Part shown: in pieces, positions 22,144 to 31,460 of the stretch
Position numbering within the stretch: the first letter of the stretch is position 1
Layout: every line of letters starts with the position of its first letter
Assembly: GCA_022782305.1 (NCBI GenBank)
Contig: JALFPC010000072.1
Span: 1 to 33,795, forward strand
Direction of reading: 5' to 3'
DNA: 33,795 bases
Source of the DNA: Prevotella sp.
GTDB taxonomy: Bacteria > Bacteroidota > Bacteroidia > Bacteroidales > Bacteroidaceae
Position numbers and translations under genes: made by a program
The notes under the pieces: model-generated
The model's database searches: none
What the model was told of the DNA's origin: nothing
Seen by the model: only the letters and a program-made list of their open reading frames with translations

Positions 22144-24144
22144 TCACTTGCCCTCCTTTTTTTCTTTTTCCTGCTCGGCCAACTGCTGCGCCCTGCGCTC
22201 TGCCATAGCCTCGGCATCGGCTCTCTGCTGGGCCTCAAGCAATTCCTCTGCACGGCTTGTCCATGGTCGCTTACCGAATATGTGCTCAACGTCTTCTGCG
22301 AATATTACCTCGCGCTCGGTCAGCAATTCGGCCAACTTTGCATGTCCTTCCTTATGTTCGGTCAGTATCTGCTTGGCGCGCTCATACTGCTCGTTTATCA
22401 TCTTGAGCACCTCATCGTCCATGATCTTGGCGGTAGTCTCCGAATATGGTCGCTGGAAACTATATTCATTATTATTATAATAGCAAATATTTGGAAGTTT
22501 GTCGCTCATGCCAGCGTATGCTATCATGCCGTATGCACTCTTGGTAACGCGCTCCAAATCGTTCATGGCACCAGTGGAGATATTTCCTGTGAAGAGTTCC
22601 TCTGCAGCTCTGCCTCCCAGTGTGGCACACATCTCGTCGAGCATCTCGTCGCGTGTTGTTATAGCTCTCTCTTCGGGCAGATACCATGCAGCTCCGAGAG
22701 CTCTGCCACGTGGTACAATGCTCACTTTCACCAATGGATTGGCATGCTCTGTAAACCATGAAACAGTGGCATGTCCAGCCTCGTGAATGGCTATTGTTTT
22801 CTTCTCGCTTGCAGTCATCACCTTGGTTTTCTTTTCCAGTCCACCTATAATGCGGTCTACTGCATCCAGAAAGTCCTGCTTGCACACATGGGAACTATTG
22901 TGGCGTGCTGCTATTAGTGCGGCCTCGTTGCACACGTTGGCAATATCGGCACCAGAGAATCCCGGTGTCTGCCTTGCCAGGAAGTCTATATCCACACTAC
23001 TGTCTGTCTTCACGGGTTTGAGATGGACCATAAAGATGGCCTTTCGCTCGTTAAGGTCAGGTAGGTCTACATGTATCTGGCGGTCAAAGCGTCCTGCCCT
23101 GAGCAAAGCCGAGTCGAGCATGTCGGCACGGTTGGTGGCAGCCAGAATGATTACCCCGCTGTTGGTACCGAATCCATCCATCTCGGTGAGCAGTGCGTTG
23201 AGGGTATTCTCGCGCTCATCGTTGCCACCAGTGGCCGGACTCTTGCTTCGTGCCCTTCCCACGGCGTCTATCTCGTCTATGAAGATGATGCATGGCGATT
23301 TCTCCTTGGCCTGGCGGAAGAGGTCGCGCACACGGCTGGCTCCCACACCTACGAACATCTCCACGAAGTCTGAACCGCTCATCGAGAAGAAGGGCACACC
23401 AGCCTCACCAGCCACAGCCTTGGCCAGCAGGGTCTTACCAGTGCCTGGAGGACCAACAAGCAGAGCACCCTTGGGTATCTTACCTCCAAGCTCGGTATAT
23501 TTCTGTGGGTTTTTCAGAAAATCCACTATCTCTTGCACCTCCTGCTTGGCGCCCTCCTGTCCTGCCACATCCTTAAATGTCACATTCAGTTCGCCACCCT
23601 TTTCATACATCTTAGCCTTGCTCTTGCCTACGTTAAACACGCCGCCGGCACCACCGCCGCCGCCCATTCTGCGGAAAAAGAACATCCACAGGCCTACCAA
23701 CAGGATTATCGGCAGCACATTATAAAGTATCATGTTGAGGGTGTTGGATTCCTTCTCGTTTTCATACACCAGTTCGCCCTTAAACAGGGCTTTGTCGCGG
23801 GCTGTTTCCACAAACTGCTCCACCTGGTCAACAGAACCGAACTCCACCTCCACATACGGAATCTTGCCCTTGGGGTTAGGGGTATAGCCAAACACCTCCT
23901 TCACATGGTCGCCCTTCACATATATGGCCAGTATGTTCTGCTCTTTGTTTACCACTATCTTCTGGGCCCATCCTTTGTTTACTATCGACTTAAACTGCGT
24001 ATACGAAGCCTCCTTTACGGCATTCGACGGTGTTTTGTCGGTAGTAAAATAAGCCACCAGTATAGAAATGATGACCAATGTATAAATCCAAGTCATATTG
24101 AATTTAGGCATGTTCATCTTTGGTTTTTCCTGATTGTTGTCCAT
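22144..24144 (-). CDS. ftsH: ATP-dependent zinc metalloprotease FtsH
   Basis: FtsH is the membrane-bound AAA+ protease that degrades misfolded membrane proteins and regulators. The 666-aa protein has a first transmembrane helix near residues 15-30, a periplasmic domain with a second helix around 138-155 ([14 protein letters not shown]), Walker A GPPGTGKT at 231-238, Walker B with IIFIDEID, an SRH region ([19 protein letters not shown]), and the protease zinc motif HEAGH at 454-458. The C-terminus is charged and coiled-coil-like ([17 protein letters not shown]). It lies between rsfS (10-bp gap) and cdsA. Confidence 0.97.
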   Translation of the reverse strand: MDNNQEKPKMNMPKFNMTWIYTLVIISILVAYFTTDKTPSNAVKEASYTQFKSIVNKGWAQKIVVNKEQNILAIYVKGDHVKEVFGYTPNPKGKIPYVEVEFGSVDQVEQFVETARDKALFKGELVYENEKESNTLNMILYNVLPIILLVGLWMFFFRRMGGGGGAGGVFNVGKSKAKMYEKGGELNVTFKDVAGQEGAKQEVQEIVDFLKNPQKYTELGGKIPKGALLVGPPGTGKTLLAKAVAGEAGVPFFSMSGSDFVEMFVGVGASRVRDLFRQAKEKSPCIIFIDEIDAVGRARSKSPATGGNDERENTLNALLTEMDGFGTNSGVIILAATNRADMLDSALLRAGRFDRQIHVDLPDLNERKAIFMVHLKPVKTDSSVDIDFLARQTPGFSGADIANVCNEAALIAARHNSSHVCKQDFLDAVDRIIGGLEKKTKVMTASEKKTIAIHEAGHATVSWFTEHANPLVKVSIVPRGRALGAAWYLPEERAITTRDEMLDEMCATLGGRAAEELFTGNISTGAMNDLERVTKSAYGMIAYAGMSDKLPNICYYNNNEYSFQRPYSETTAKIMDDEVLKMINEQYERAKQILTEHKEGHAKLAELLTEREVIFAEDVEHIFGKRPWTSRAEELLEAQQRADAEAMAERRAQQLAEQEKEKKEGK

Positions 24145-24154
24145 AGTATCTTTG

Positions 24155-24514
24155 TTATTCTATATCGGGTATCACGGTTAGTTCTGCATCGTCCCAGAGG
24201 TGGTCGAGGTCATAATACTCTCTTGTGTCGGGCAGGAAGATATGCACCATCACATCCTCATAATCCATGGCCACCCATTGTGAGTTTTCCTTGCCTATCA
24301 CCTTGATGGGTTTCTCTCCAGCATGCTCGCGGGTGTAGTCGCTCACCGACTCTTCTATTGCGTCTACCTGTGATGGCGACGAGCCCTGACAGATCACGAA
24401 ATGACTGCATATAGCCCCTTCTATGCCACTGAGGTTTACCACTACGATGTTATGCCCCTTCTTTTCTTGTATTCCCTTGATAATTGTTTCTACCAACGAA
24501 TTTGTATGTTCCAT
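24155..24514 (-). CDS. rsfS: Ribosomal silencing factor RsfS (Iojap/YbeB family)
   Basis: RsfS binds ribosomal protein L14 and blocks subunit joining in slow growth. The 119-aa protein matches the family: FVICQGSSPSQVDAIEESV, then GKENSQWVAMDYEDVMVHIFLPDTREYYDLDHLW. The start is the ATG at 24514 (MEHTNSLVETIIKG); the frame is open further upstream, but that part crosses the promoter and has no family similarity. It is the first gene of rsfS-ftsH-cdsA. Confidence 0.95.
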   Translation of the reverse strand: MEHTNSLVETIIKGIQEKKGHNIVVVNLSGIEGAICSHFVICQGSSPSQVDAIEESVSDYTREHAGEKPIKVIGKENSQWVAMDYEDVMVHIFLPDTREYYDLDHLWDDAELTVIPDIE

Positions 24515-24563
24515 TAATTGTATTGTAATATAATGTATAAAGATATATCTCGAATGATGGATG

Positions 24564-24594
24564 CAAAGATACTGCAAAATGCAATAATGACAAA
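24564..24594 (-). promoter_or_regulatory. Promoter of rsfS-ftsH-cdsA
   Basis: On the minus strand: TTTG (24594-24591), a 19-bp gap, then TATCTTTG (24571-24564). This is a full consensus match, about 50 bp before the rsfS ATG. Confidence 0.75.
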
Positions 24595-24728
24595 AAAAAT
24601 TGGGAATTATTAGCAACTCTATAACAAAAGAAAACATTTTCAGCATTGTGCGCCATGCAAAAGCATAGAGTAAAATGTATATAAATCAGAAATAATTGTG
24701 TTAAAAACGAAAAAAAACTACCGAAATA

Positions 24729-24760
24729 TTTGGAGGTAACGAGAAAAAGTTATACCTTTG
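24729..24760 (+). promoter_or_regulatory. Promoter of the tRNA-Gln gene
   Basis: TTTG at 24729-24732, a 20-bp gap and TACCTTTG at 24753-24760, followed by the tRNA 36 bp later. Confidence 0.8.
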
Positions 24761-24796
24761 CAGTCGAAATCAAGAGCATGATTGTTCTGATATCTT

Positions 24797-24867
24797 TGGG
24801 ATATGGTGTAATGGTAACACTGCAGATTCTGGTCCTGCCTTTCCTGGTTCGAGTCCGGGTATCCCAA
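24797..24867 (+). tRNA. tRNA-Gln (anticodon CTG)
   Basis: It folds as a cloverleaf. The acceptor is TGGGATA with TATCCCA, the D arm GTGT/ACAC, the anticodon loop TTCTGGT with CTG, the T arm CCTGG/CCGGG with TTCGAGT, and the discriminator A. The last pair of the anticodon stem is A-C. No CCA is encoded. Confidence 0.93.
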
Positions 24868-24872
24868 CACTA

Positions 24873-24910
24873 AGCGGGTCTACTCGATGAGTAGACCCGC
24901 TAATTTATTT
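24873..24910 (+). terminator. Terminator after tRNA-Gln
   Basis: AGCGGGTCTACTC (24873-24885) pairs perfectly with GAGTAGACCCGCT (24889-24901) over a 3-base loop, followed by AATTTATTT. Confidence 0.85.
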
Positions 24911-24938
24911 GTGACTCAGAGTGTACAAGATATCTGCA

Positions 24939-26480
24939 TTATCTTATCACAAACTTATGAATGCCATTTTGTCGAGTGCCTACCACTGCCACATTGCCTA
25001 CCACTACAGGCGATGACTCGAAATTGTTGGCCATGAGTTGGGAGAATATTACCTCGCCAGTGCTGCCTTTGATGAGATAGACATATCCGCCTGCATCGCC
25101 AGTAAACACATACATCTCGCCATTGGGCGCCATGAAAGAAACAGGCGACGACCAGGCATGATGACGCAACTTGACCATATACGTCTGCTTGCCCGTGAGT
25201 TTGTTGATGGCCAGGAACTGACCTGATGCCCATCCTGTTCCACCGGCACCATTCCTGCATATATTGGCAAAGAGGAGATCCTTGCAGTCGCCACTGCCAA
25301 GCAATGGTGTGCAATAGAATCCACCATCAAGAGTCTTGGAACCATAGTCGCAACGCTTGCATGGATAGTCAGCCTGCCATATCAGTTTGCCGTTGCGAGC
25401 GTTGAGTTTGACCAGATGGGCCATGCCCTCGGCGCCCCTCTTGTCGATTTCGCATCCAGCATAGAGATAGGTCACACCATCCTCCACACTGCACACTATA
25501 GACCCATCCACATCATCCTCTATATTATAATGCCATACTGGATGCATGGTCTGCAGGTTTATACATATCACATTGCCACGATTGTCGCCAAAGAATCCAT
25601 GGCTGCCATATACACAGAGACTGTTTTCTATGCCAGGTGCCATACCATTGACACGATAGCGGAAGGCAGCCACAAGAGATAGTTTACCCTGGCTACGGGC
25701 ATACTTATACAAGGCACCATTCTCGCCTGGCCAAAAGAGGAAACCGCCTGCTACCACAGGAGAGGAGTCGAAGGCATTCCAACCACGCATGGCCTTGGGG
25801 TCGCGACCGATAAACTGCACCTCCTTGTGAGCCTTGAGATCGAAGACCATGGCTCCAAATGGTTGCTCGCCAGGCACACCCTGCCCCACATAGAGATTGT
25901 CGTATTTCGGGTCGAGGGAGATGGTGCCCTTGATGGGGTTATGGGTAGGCAGTGCAGGACGCGTCGCCTTGCCAGTCTTGAAATCTATGAAATAGACATT
26001 TGAGCAGAGCGAACCCACCGCAATCTCGCCGGTCTTGGCTATGTAAAGAGGTTGACCTGTCCAACCCGAACCGCCTCCCCACAAACCAAACCGAGTTTGA
26101 CGTGAGTCGTAGGCAGTTTGAAACGACCATTCCTTCTCCACCCTTGTGGGCACGCTGTCGAGGCGTCCTCCATAGTTGGCATCGCGCCTGTGACCTCCAC
26201 GGAAGGTGAGCACACCCTCTCGGTCTTCATACTCGTTGTGGCTGTCCCATTTAAGGTGAGCGGCTGAGTCGATGATTTCCACAGAGTAGTTGATAACTGC
26301 TGCCGACTGATACGTGGTGTCGGGCCAAAGTTCGTCTTTTGCAACCGCTGTCACTATGCTGTCGGCGGCGATGCTGTCTACCTCTGCAGCGGCATCGGCA
26401 TTTTTGGTGTTGTTGCCACTGCATGAGATATTACAGGCTGCGAGAGCAGCCAAACCGGTTATTAAGAATTGTCTAAGCAT
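24939..26480 (-). CDS. PQQ-type beta-propeller lipoprotein
   Basis: A 513-aa secreted protein built of PQQ/quinoprotein-like repeats such as FLFWPGENGALYKYARSQGKL, GNVICINLQTMHPVWHYN, LVKLNARNGKLIWQADYP, FLAINKLTGKQTYMVK and YVYLIKGSTGEVIFSQ. These form a beta-propeller. The N-terminus MLRQFLITGLAALAACNISC is a lipoprotein signal with the likely lipidated Cys at 16 or 20. No PQQ-binding catalytic set typical of alcohol dehydrogenases is evident, so it is more likely a binding or scaffold protein. Its start lies inside the end of the phosphopantetheinyl transferase gene (19-bp overlap), making it the last gene of the minus-strand unit. Confidence 0.85.
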   Translation of the reverse strand: MLRQFLITGLAALAACNISCSGNNTKNADAAAEVDSIAADSIVTAVAKDELWPDTTYQSAAVINYSVEIIDSAAHLKWDSHNEYEDREGVLTFRGGHRRDANYGGRLDSVPTRVEKEWSFQTAYDSRQTRFGLWGGGSGWTGQPLYIAKTGEIAVGSLCSNVYFIDFKTGKATRPALPTHNPIKGTISLDPKYDNLYVGQGVPGEQPFGAMVFDLKAHKEVQFIGRDPKAMRGWNAFDSSPVVAGGFLFWPGENGALYKYARSQGKLSLVAAFRYRVNGMAPGIENSLCVYGSHGFFGDNRGNVICINLQTMHPVWHYNIEDDVDGSIVCSVEDGVTYLYAGCEIDKRGAEGMAHLVKLNARNGKLIWQADYPCKRCDYGSKTLDGGFYCTPLLGSGDCKDLLFANICRNGAGGTGWASGQFLAINKLTGKQTYMVKLRHHAWSSPVSFMAPNGEMYVFTGDAGGYVYLIKGSTGEVIFSQLMANNFESSPVVVGNVAVVGTRQNGIHKFVIR

Positions 26481-27067
26481 ACCGTTACAAAATAATTGTC
26501 GTTTATTATAGTATCATATATCGATTCGTCGTTGTACAGTACGGTCTTGATGTCTGTGCGCAATCCCGTGCCCGTCATCTTGAGTTTGCTCTCTTTCATG
26601 GTCCACAGTCGTATGAACTCCCTCTGTGGCGATGGAGATGCCGTGACCATGAGATATTCATCATCGCTGAGCACATGGCGTGCCAGCGAGTCATTGAATC
26701 GCCTGATAGACTCGATGTCTACCCCAACGTTTCGTTTGGCCACGACGCAAGCCACGGCACAGCGACAATGGCTCATATTGAAATGAATGTTTGGATGATG
26801 TGGCAGATATGGTTTGCCGCCATCATGATAAGCCATAGCCACATGACCACTGATGCCGCAATGGCGTTCAAGGAGCATCATAAGCAACCTATAGGCAGCC
26901 ACGCTCTGCCTCTTGCCCTGCTCATGGTGTATGGCCATGACAGCATCTCGACGCCATGGGGGCAGGCATGCCATCTCATCATCAAGACTGAAATTCTGCA
27001 GATGGTCTAAGATCATCAGCACATAATCATCATGCTCGTATGTGCTTATATGCTCGGGATTTATCAT
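26462..27067 (-). CDS. 4'-phosphopantetheinyl transferase (Sfp-like)
   Basis: It transfers the phosphopantetheine arm from CoA to a Ser of carrier proteins. The 201-aa protein has the family motifs VGVDIESIRRF (metal-binding Asp and Glu) and FIRLWTMKESKLKMTGTGL, corresponding to WxxKEA/S. INFNMSHC-like NIHFNMSHCRC is the upstream conserved block. No polyketide or peptide synthetase lies in the window, so the carrier could be the fatty-acid ACP or one elsewhere. It lies 27 bp after the helicase gene and overlaps the propeller gene by 19 bp. Confidence 0.92.
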   Translation of the reverse strand: MINPEHISTYEHDDYVLMILDHLQNFSLDDEMACLPPWRRDAVMAIHHEQGKRQSVAAYRLLMMLLERHCGISGHVAMAYHDGGKPYLPHHPNIHFNMSHCRCAVACVVAKRNVGVDIESIRRFNDSLARHVLSDDEYLMVTASPSPQREFIRLWTMKESKLKMTGTGLRTDIKTVLYNDESIYDTIINDNYFVTVCLDNS

Positions 27068-27094
27068 ATCATTTCTTTATCGTTGATGCTTGGA

Positions 27095-28519
27095 TTATAA
27101 TGTCTGCTCCTTTGGCCAGTTGACCAGATAGAGTTGTTCTGTGGCTCTGGTGAAAGCAGTATATAGCCAATGGATATAATCAGGTGTGAGCATATCATCG
27201 CTCATGTATCCCTGGTCTATATAGACATGGCTCCACTGTCCGCCCTGCGCCTTATGGCATGTGACGGCATAGGCATACTTGATCTGCAGGGCGTTATAAT
27301 AGATGTCTTCCTTTAGTTTTCGCATACGCTCGCTCTTTGGCGATATGTCGGCATAGTCTTCCATCACGGCATTGAAGAGCGTTTCGTGCTGCTCGCGTGT
27401 AAGCGATGGTGAGTCGGAAGAGAGCGAGTCGAGAATAGTGGTGACGGTTATCTCATAGTTATCATAATCCATGAATGCCACGGTGATGTCGGCAAAAGAG
27501 AAGCCATAGAGACTGCGGTGGTTTCTCACCCTCACCACCCTTGCCCTGTCGCCGTTAGCAATGAAGGGCATGGGCGACTCACGGTCGTGCTCTGTCCAGT
27601 GGTAGTTGTTTTTTACCACCATAAGCATATCAGTGGCACAGAGCACCTCCTCGCGCCCGAGTATCATGTTGCGTATGCCCTGATTATAGATATTGGCCCG
27701 CTTGTTGCTACGTGTTACCACGATGGTATCGTCGATGCCCACCTGCGAATAACTTGATGCCAACTGCTCTATGAGTTCGTCGCCCCTCACCACATGAATA
27801 TCGGCAAATGCGGTGATGGAAATCTTTGGCAACTGTGTTATCTGGTCGTGGGTGATAAGCCGACGTATCATGGTGGCATTATACAGTATGCCAGAGTTCT
27901 CGCTCTGCCTAAGCACCTCGGTGAGGTCGGCCTCAAAGACTTGCATGCCATACGACTCCATGACCTGGCGCATAAGCGCGGGGCTCTCCTCTTCGCCCAC
28001 AGGTGGCAACTGTGCCTTGTCGCCGATAAGCATGAGTCGACAGTTAGCACCACCATATACAAACTGCACGAGATCGTCTAGCTGATGACCGCTGCCGAAG
28101 CCCGAGTCGGCAAATCCCGAATTGGCTATCATGGAAGCCTCATCCACCACAAAGAGGATGTCTCTGCCTGTGTTTACATTCAGCATAAAGCCCGACAGAC
28201 CTTGGTCTATGCTCTTTTGTCTGTATATGCGTCTGTGGATGGTGTATGCAGGCATGCCAGCATTGAGCGAGAGCACTTTGGCGGCGCGCCCTGTGGGAGC
28301 CATGAGTATGATGCGCTGGTTCATCTCTGCCATGGTGCGCACTATGGCTGCTGCCAGGGTAGTCTTGCCCGTGCCAGCACAGCCACGCATGATCATCATG
28401 GTATGACTTTGGCGACAGGTGATAAAAGAGGCAAACTCAAGCATTGCCTTCCGCTGCTGCGATGTGGGCTCATGCCTGAGATTGCCTTGTATCAATGCTG
28501 CCAGTCTGTTGACACTCAT
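27095..28519 (-). CDS. RecD-like AAA ATP-dependent DNA helicase
   Basis: A 474-aa superfamily 1B helicase. Walker A GCAGTGKTT is at about residues 46-54, followed by LMAPTGRAAKVLS (motif Ia), FVVDEASMI (motif II), MLIGDKAQLPPVG (motif III) and the C-terminal UvrD_C_2 block YAVTCHKAQGGQWSHVYID with YTAFTRATEQLYLV. It resembles the short Bacteroidota proteins annotated as RecD/exonuclease V alpha or Dda-like helicases; no RecB or RecC partner is near. It lies 9 bp after the GH43 gene in the same direction. Confidence 0.92.
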   Translation of the reverse strand: MSVNRLAALIQGNLRHEPTSQQRKAMLEFASFITCRQSHTMMIMRGCAGTGKTTLAAAIVRTMAEMNQRIILMAPTGRAAKVLSLNAGMPAYTIHRRIYRQKSIDQGLSGFMLNVNTGRDILFVVDEASMIANSGFADSGFGSGHQLDDLVQFVYGGANCRLMLIGDKAQLPPVGEEESPALMRQVMESYGMQVFEADLTEVLRQSENSGILYNATMIRRLITHDQITQLPKISITAFADIHVVRGDELIEQLASSYSQVGIDDTIVVTRSNKRANIYNQGIRNMILGREEVLCATDMLMVVKNNYHWTEHDRESPMPFIANGDRARVVRVRNHRSLYGFSFADITVAFMDYDNYEITVTTILDSLSSDSPSLTREQHETLFNAVMEDYADISPKSERMRKLKEDIYYNALQIKYAYAVTCHKAQGGQWSHVYIDQGYMSDDMLTPDYIHWLYTAFTRATEQLYLVNWPKEQTL

Positions 28520-28528
28520 TACCTTGCG

Positions 28529-30796
28529 TTATTCCACCTTAGTGGTTGTTTTGTTTATCTCATACCACGATGCATCGGTGACAAGGAATGCGCGTATGGC
28601 ACCCGAGCCTATATTGTTTACTATAAACCGCTGTGTGTATACGGTGCCCGTGGAGGCAGATGTTGTCTGGGCTATCACTACCACCCTGTTGCTGGCATCA
28701 CGGGTCACATGGATGTTGACCATTGCACCATCCATATCTGTCTTGAATGTAGACCAATTATAGTCGCTTTCAAGTGTGAAGGATACATTTGCTGTGTTGT
28801 CATTAGTGTTTCCACCGAGATTGGGGAACCATCCGTAGTTGTCGGCCCTGATCACGAAATGCTCTATATAATTATCGGCATCGCGGTTGGCATTATTTGA
28901 AACTATGAGCACCCAGTTATTGAAATTATTTGTCTTGCTCGAATGGTTTGTGAAATTGAGGTGCAGGGTTTTGCCTGCCGCTATGGTATAGGCATCTGAG
29001 CATGCCTCATTCCATGCCGATGTAAAGTCGGTATTGCCCACGGTTTGCATGACATCATCATCGGCCACCTTCTTTCCCCAGAACGAACGTTTGGTGGTAG
29101 ATGAGGTATAAGCATCATGTCCGGCATACACGATGGTATGCTTGGTGGTGGCCGACTCCCAGTCGGTCTCTCTCTTGAGATACATCTTGTAGGTGCCTAT
29201 GGTTAGGATATTCTTGTAGGCATCAAAACTCCAGGTCTTGCCCTTAGACCATCCGCTGGTCACCTTATGGTCGGCACCGAGCACCATGGTCTGCGGGCCA
29301 CATTCCTTCTGGTAATGGTATGCCATGATGATATTTTCCCATTTGCCTATGAGTTCATCCTCAGAGATGGGAGTCTGCGGCACTGCACCATATCTCTCGG
29401 GCATCACCACAGGCCATCCGCTCTCGGTCCATACCAGCGAGCGCACCTGCCCCATCATAAGGGCATTGCTGAAGTCATTGCCATAGGCGTATTGCGGATA
29501 GCGACCCTGAGAGGAGTAATACCAGTTGCCCTGTCCATCGTCAAATACGGCACAATGGGATATGCCCACCCAACCATAACTATTGTCGAACTTATAGGGA
29601 TGGGTGATGATGGGATAGGCGTCACCGCCATTGACACTTACATTAGTGCCATCCATGCCATAGTAAGGGCCATCAATATTCTTCGACCTTACCACGCGGG
29701 TATTGTAAGCCACAGACAGTTCGTCGTAGGCCATAAACAGATAGTAATAGCCATCGTGATATACCACCTCGGGAGCCTCGGAGCCCTGCCAGCGGTCGTT
29801 CTTCTTGCGGGTATTGACGAGTTTGCCATATTTCTCTATGCCCTCGCCCCATGGGTTGCCCAGTTCCTCGAGTGGCATACCAGTGTCGGGGTTGAGTTGC
29901 ACTGCAGCAAAGCCAGAATGCCACGAACCATAGATGAGCCAGTGCTCACCCTCGGGGGTTATGATGTATGAAGGGTCAATGGCATTGTATTTGAAATAGC
30001 AGTTGGCATAGTTGGTATTGGCAACATTATAGTTGAGCCCCTTGTCGGAGACATTGGTGATGACATAACCTTTGTCTTGCCATGAACTGACATCTGCGGG
30101 ATTGTCTGTCTCCATGAGTCCTATGAATGCACGCTCGCTCCATGTGCCATCACCATTTATGGTGCCTGGCACCACTATGGCATAATACATCCTATATAGT
30201 CCGCTACTTACCTTTCGTGCACATGGAGCCCAGAAGCCGAGCCCTGTGGCAGAGAGGTCTGCAGTGGAGGCACCCAACCCCATAGCCGCACGTATCTCAT
30301 TGAGTTTAGTTTCTATCCATGCCGGCGGTGTGGGCATGGTGGCACCGAGATACTCCCAGTCTACAAGATTGCGCGAGCGGCGGCAATGAAAACTGCCGTG
30401 CTTTGCATGTGCGTTGCCATAGGAGGCATCGGTGGTATACATATAATAATATCCATCGTCTGCCTTCATCACCGATGGGTCGTGCACATTGGCCAGGTTC
30501 CACTTTGAGCGGTAGTTCCATGCCGTGACACCTACATAATAGTCATTGTAGGCAGGAGCCTCATATTCTTCAAGCCGCTGCGCCAGAGGTTTGAGTGAGA
30601 TGGAGCCGATGGTGGATATATCATACTTATAATTATATTTGTCGCCAATGCTCCATTGGTCGTTGGTGCCCATGCGGGCGAAAGCAGGCGAACCGTTGAG
30701 GTCGCTGGTCTTACCATTCTGCATGGTAACGGTAAACTGGGCGCTTGCCATTAAGTAAGTCATGGAAGCCAGCAATAGTGTGTATAGTCTTTTCAT
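28529..30796 (-). CDS. Secreted GH43 family glycoside hydrolase (arabinanase-like)
   Basis: A 755-aa protein with a signal peptide (MKRLYTLLLASMTYLMASA) and an N-terminal linker carrying a T9SS-protein-like segment (residues 20-70). A five-bladed GH43 catalytic domain (about residues 100-490) follows. Candidate catalytic residues are D106 (VHDPSVM), D274 (NAIDPSYI) and a Glu in GSEAPEVV (about 340-343). A lipocalin-like segment (about 500-600) and a C-terminal domain of about 150 residues, probably carbohydrate-binding, follow. Endo-1,5-alpha-arabinanases and arabinofuranosidases have this order, but subfamily cannot be fixed by eye. No SusC/SusD pair is in the window, so it is not part of a full utilisation locus here. 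Confidence 0.88.
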   Translation of the reverse strand: MKRLYTLLLASMTYLMASAQFTVTMQNGKTSDLNGSPAFARMGTNDQWSIGDKYNYKYDISTIGSISLKPLAQRLEEYEAPAYNDYYVGVTAWNYRSKWNLANVHDPSVMKADDGYYYMYTTDASYGNAHAKHGSFHCRRSRNLVDWEYLGATMPTPPAWIETKLNEIRAAMGLGASTADLSATGLGFWAPCARKVSSGLYRMYYAIVVPGTINGDGTWSERAFIGLMETDNPADVSSWQDKGYVITNVSDKGLNYNVANTNYANCYFKYNAIDPSYIITPEGEHWLIYGSWHSGFAAVQLNPDTGMPLEELGNPWGEGIEKYGKLVNTRKKNDRWQGSEAPEVVYHDGYYYLFMAYDELSVAYNTRVVRSKNIDGPYYGMDGTNVSVNGGDAYPIITHPYKFDNSYGWVGISHCAVFDDGQGNWYYSSQGRYPQYAYGNDFSNALMMGQVRSLVWTESGWPVVMPERYGAVPQTPISEDELIGKWENIIMAYHYQKECGPQTMVLGADHKVTSGWSKGKTWSFDAYKNILTIGTYKMYLKRETDWESATTKHTIVYAGHDAYTSSTTKRSFWGKKVADDDVMQTVGNTDFTSAWNEACSDAYTIAAGKTLHLNFTNHSSKTNNFNNWVLIVSNNANRDADNYIEHFVIRADNYGWFPNLGGNTNDNTANVSFTLESDYNWSTFKTDMDGAMVNIHVTRDASNRVVVIAQTTSASTGTVYTQRFIVNNIGSGAIRAFLVTDASWYEINKTTTKVE

Positions 30797-30802
30797 TGTC
30801 TC

Positions 30803-31276
30803 TTACCCTTTCCTAAATTTTACACTCTTGTCTCCAACTCGCAGGATGTATACCCCCTGCGGAAGCATAGACACATCAATGGTTGTATTGTTGCCCTCAA
30901 CGGTAGACGTGGTTATCTGCCTGCCGTCGAGAGAATAGATCTGTACGGGTGTGCCTGCCTGACAACCCATAATGGAGATATGTGCGCCACTGATGGCCAC
31001 CTCGGTCTGGCTACCCTGTATGGGGGTGATGGCAGAGATGTCGAGTTGCTTAAACTCAACCTTGGTTACTCCCTCTATCACGCTACCATCAGTGAGCACC
31101 ACATAGAACGAGTCGGAGGCATCGGAGGCAAGCAGAAATGAGACTCTATCCATAGCCACCTGTGAACCATTGTCTGTAACCATACACCACTTGACATCCT
31201 GCGCCGAAATAGGTGATAACGGCAGCAGCAACAGCATGGAGGCCAACCCTCCGCATATCAGTCTTGATATTCTCAT
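30803..31276 (-). CDS. Small secreted protein with Por-type C-terminal tail
   Basis: A 157-aa protein with a signal peptide (MRISRLICGGLASMLLLLPLSPISA) and a C-terminus IYSLDGRQITTS...LPQGVYILRVGDKSVKFRKG, which is the T9SS type A-like sorting pattern. The first half (MVTDNGSQVAMDRVSFLLASD, then FYVVLTDGSVIEGVTKVEF) is typical of Prevotella secreted proteins of unknown role that accompany glycoside hydrolases. The start at 31276 is chosen because a promoter box lies at 31322-31315; the frame is open further upstream but crosses that box. It leads the minus-strand unit, 6 bp before the GH43 gene. Confidence 0.85.
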   Translation of the reverse strand: MRISRLICGGLASMLLLLPLSPISAQDVKWCMVTDNGSQVAMDRVSFLLASDASDSFYVVLTDGSVIEGVTKVEFKQLDISAITPIQGSQTEVAISGAHISIMGCQAGTPVQIYSLDGRQITTSTVEGNNTTIDVSMLPQGVYILRVGDKSVKFRKG

Positions 31277-31314
31277 AATTAATAATTGAATAGATTTGTA
31301 GTTGCTATAGGCTA

Positions 31315-31343
31315 CAAAAGTACAAATAATTCTGATAAACAAA
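31315..31343 (-). promoter_or_regulatory. Promoter of the GH43 unit
   Basis: On the minus strand: TTTG (31343-31340), a 17-bp gap and TACTTTTG (31322-31315), about 40 bp before the ATG at 31276. It diverges from the promoter at 31363-31393. Confidence 0.6.
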
Positions 31344-31362
31344 GAAAACATTTGCAATTTAT

Positions 31363-31393
31363 TTTGCCATTCCGTTTTTTTTATCTATTTTTG
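31363..31393 (+). promoter_or_regulatory. Promoter of DUF3822-rsmD
   Basis: TTTG at 31363-31366, a 19-bp gap and TATTTTTG at 31386-31393, a full consensus match. Confidence 0.7.
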
Positions 31394-31460
31394 TGCTTTG
31401 TAATCATGATGGCACCCGCAAGGGCATCCACATATCAAACGAACAAAAAGCATAAACGAA

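Noticed and set aside
22143..22289. N-terminal extension of cdsA
   Set aside because: It lies within the ftsH C-terminal coding sequence and is Arg/Lys/Ser rich; MNNFVVRTITG at 22142 is the expected start.
22787..23725. Long plus-strand open frame opposite ftsH (312 codons)
   Set aside because: It is the antisense shadow of a well-supported ftsH gene, has biased composition (Ser/Arg/Pro rich) and no family resemblance.
28085..28900. Plus-strand open frame of 271 codons across the helicase and GH43 ends
   Set aside because: It lies opposite two real genes, is Cys/His/Tyr rich as antisense frames are here, and has no recognisable domain or promoter.
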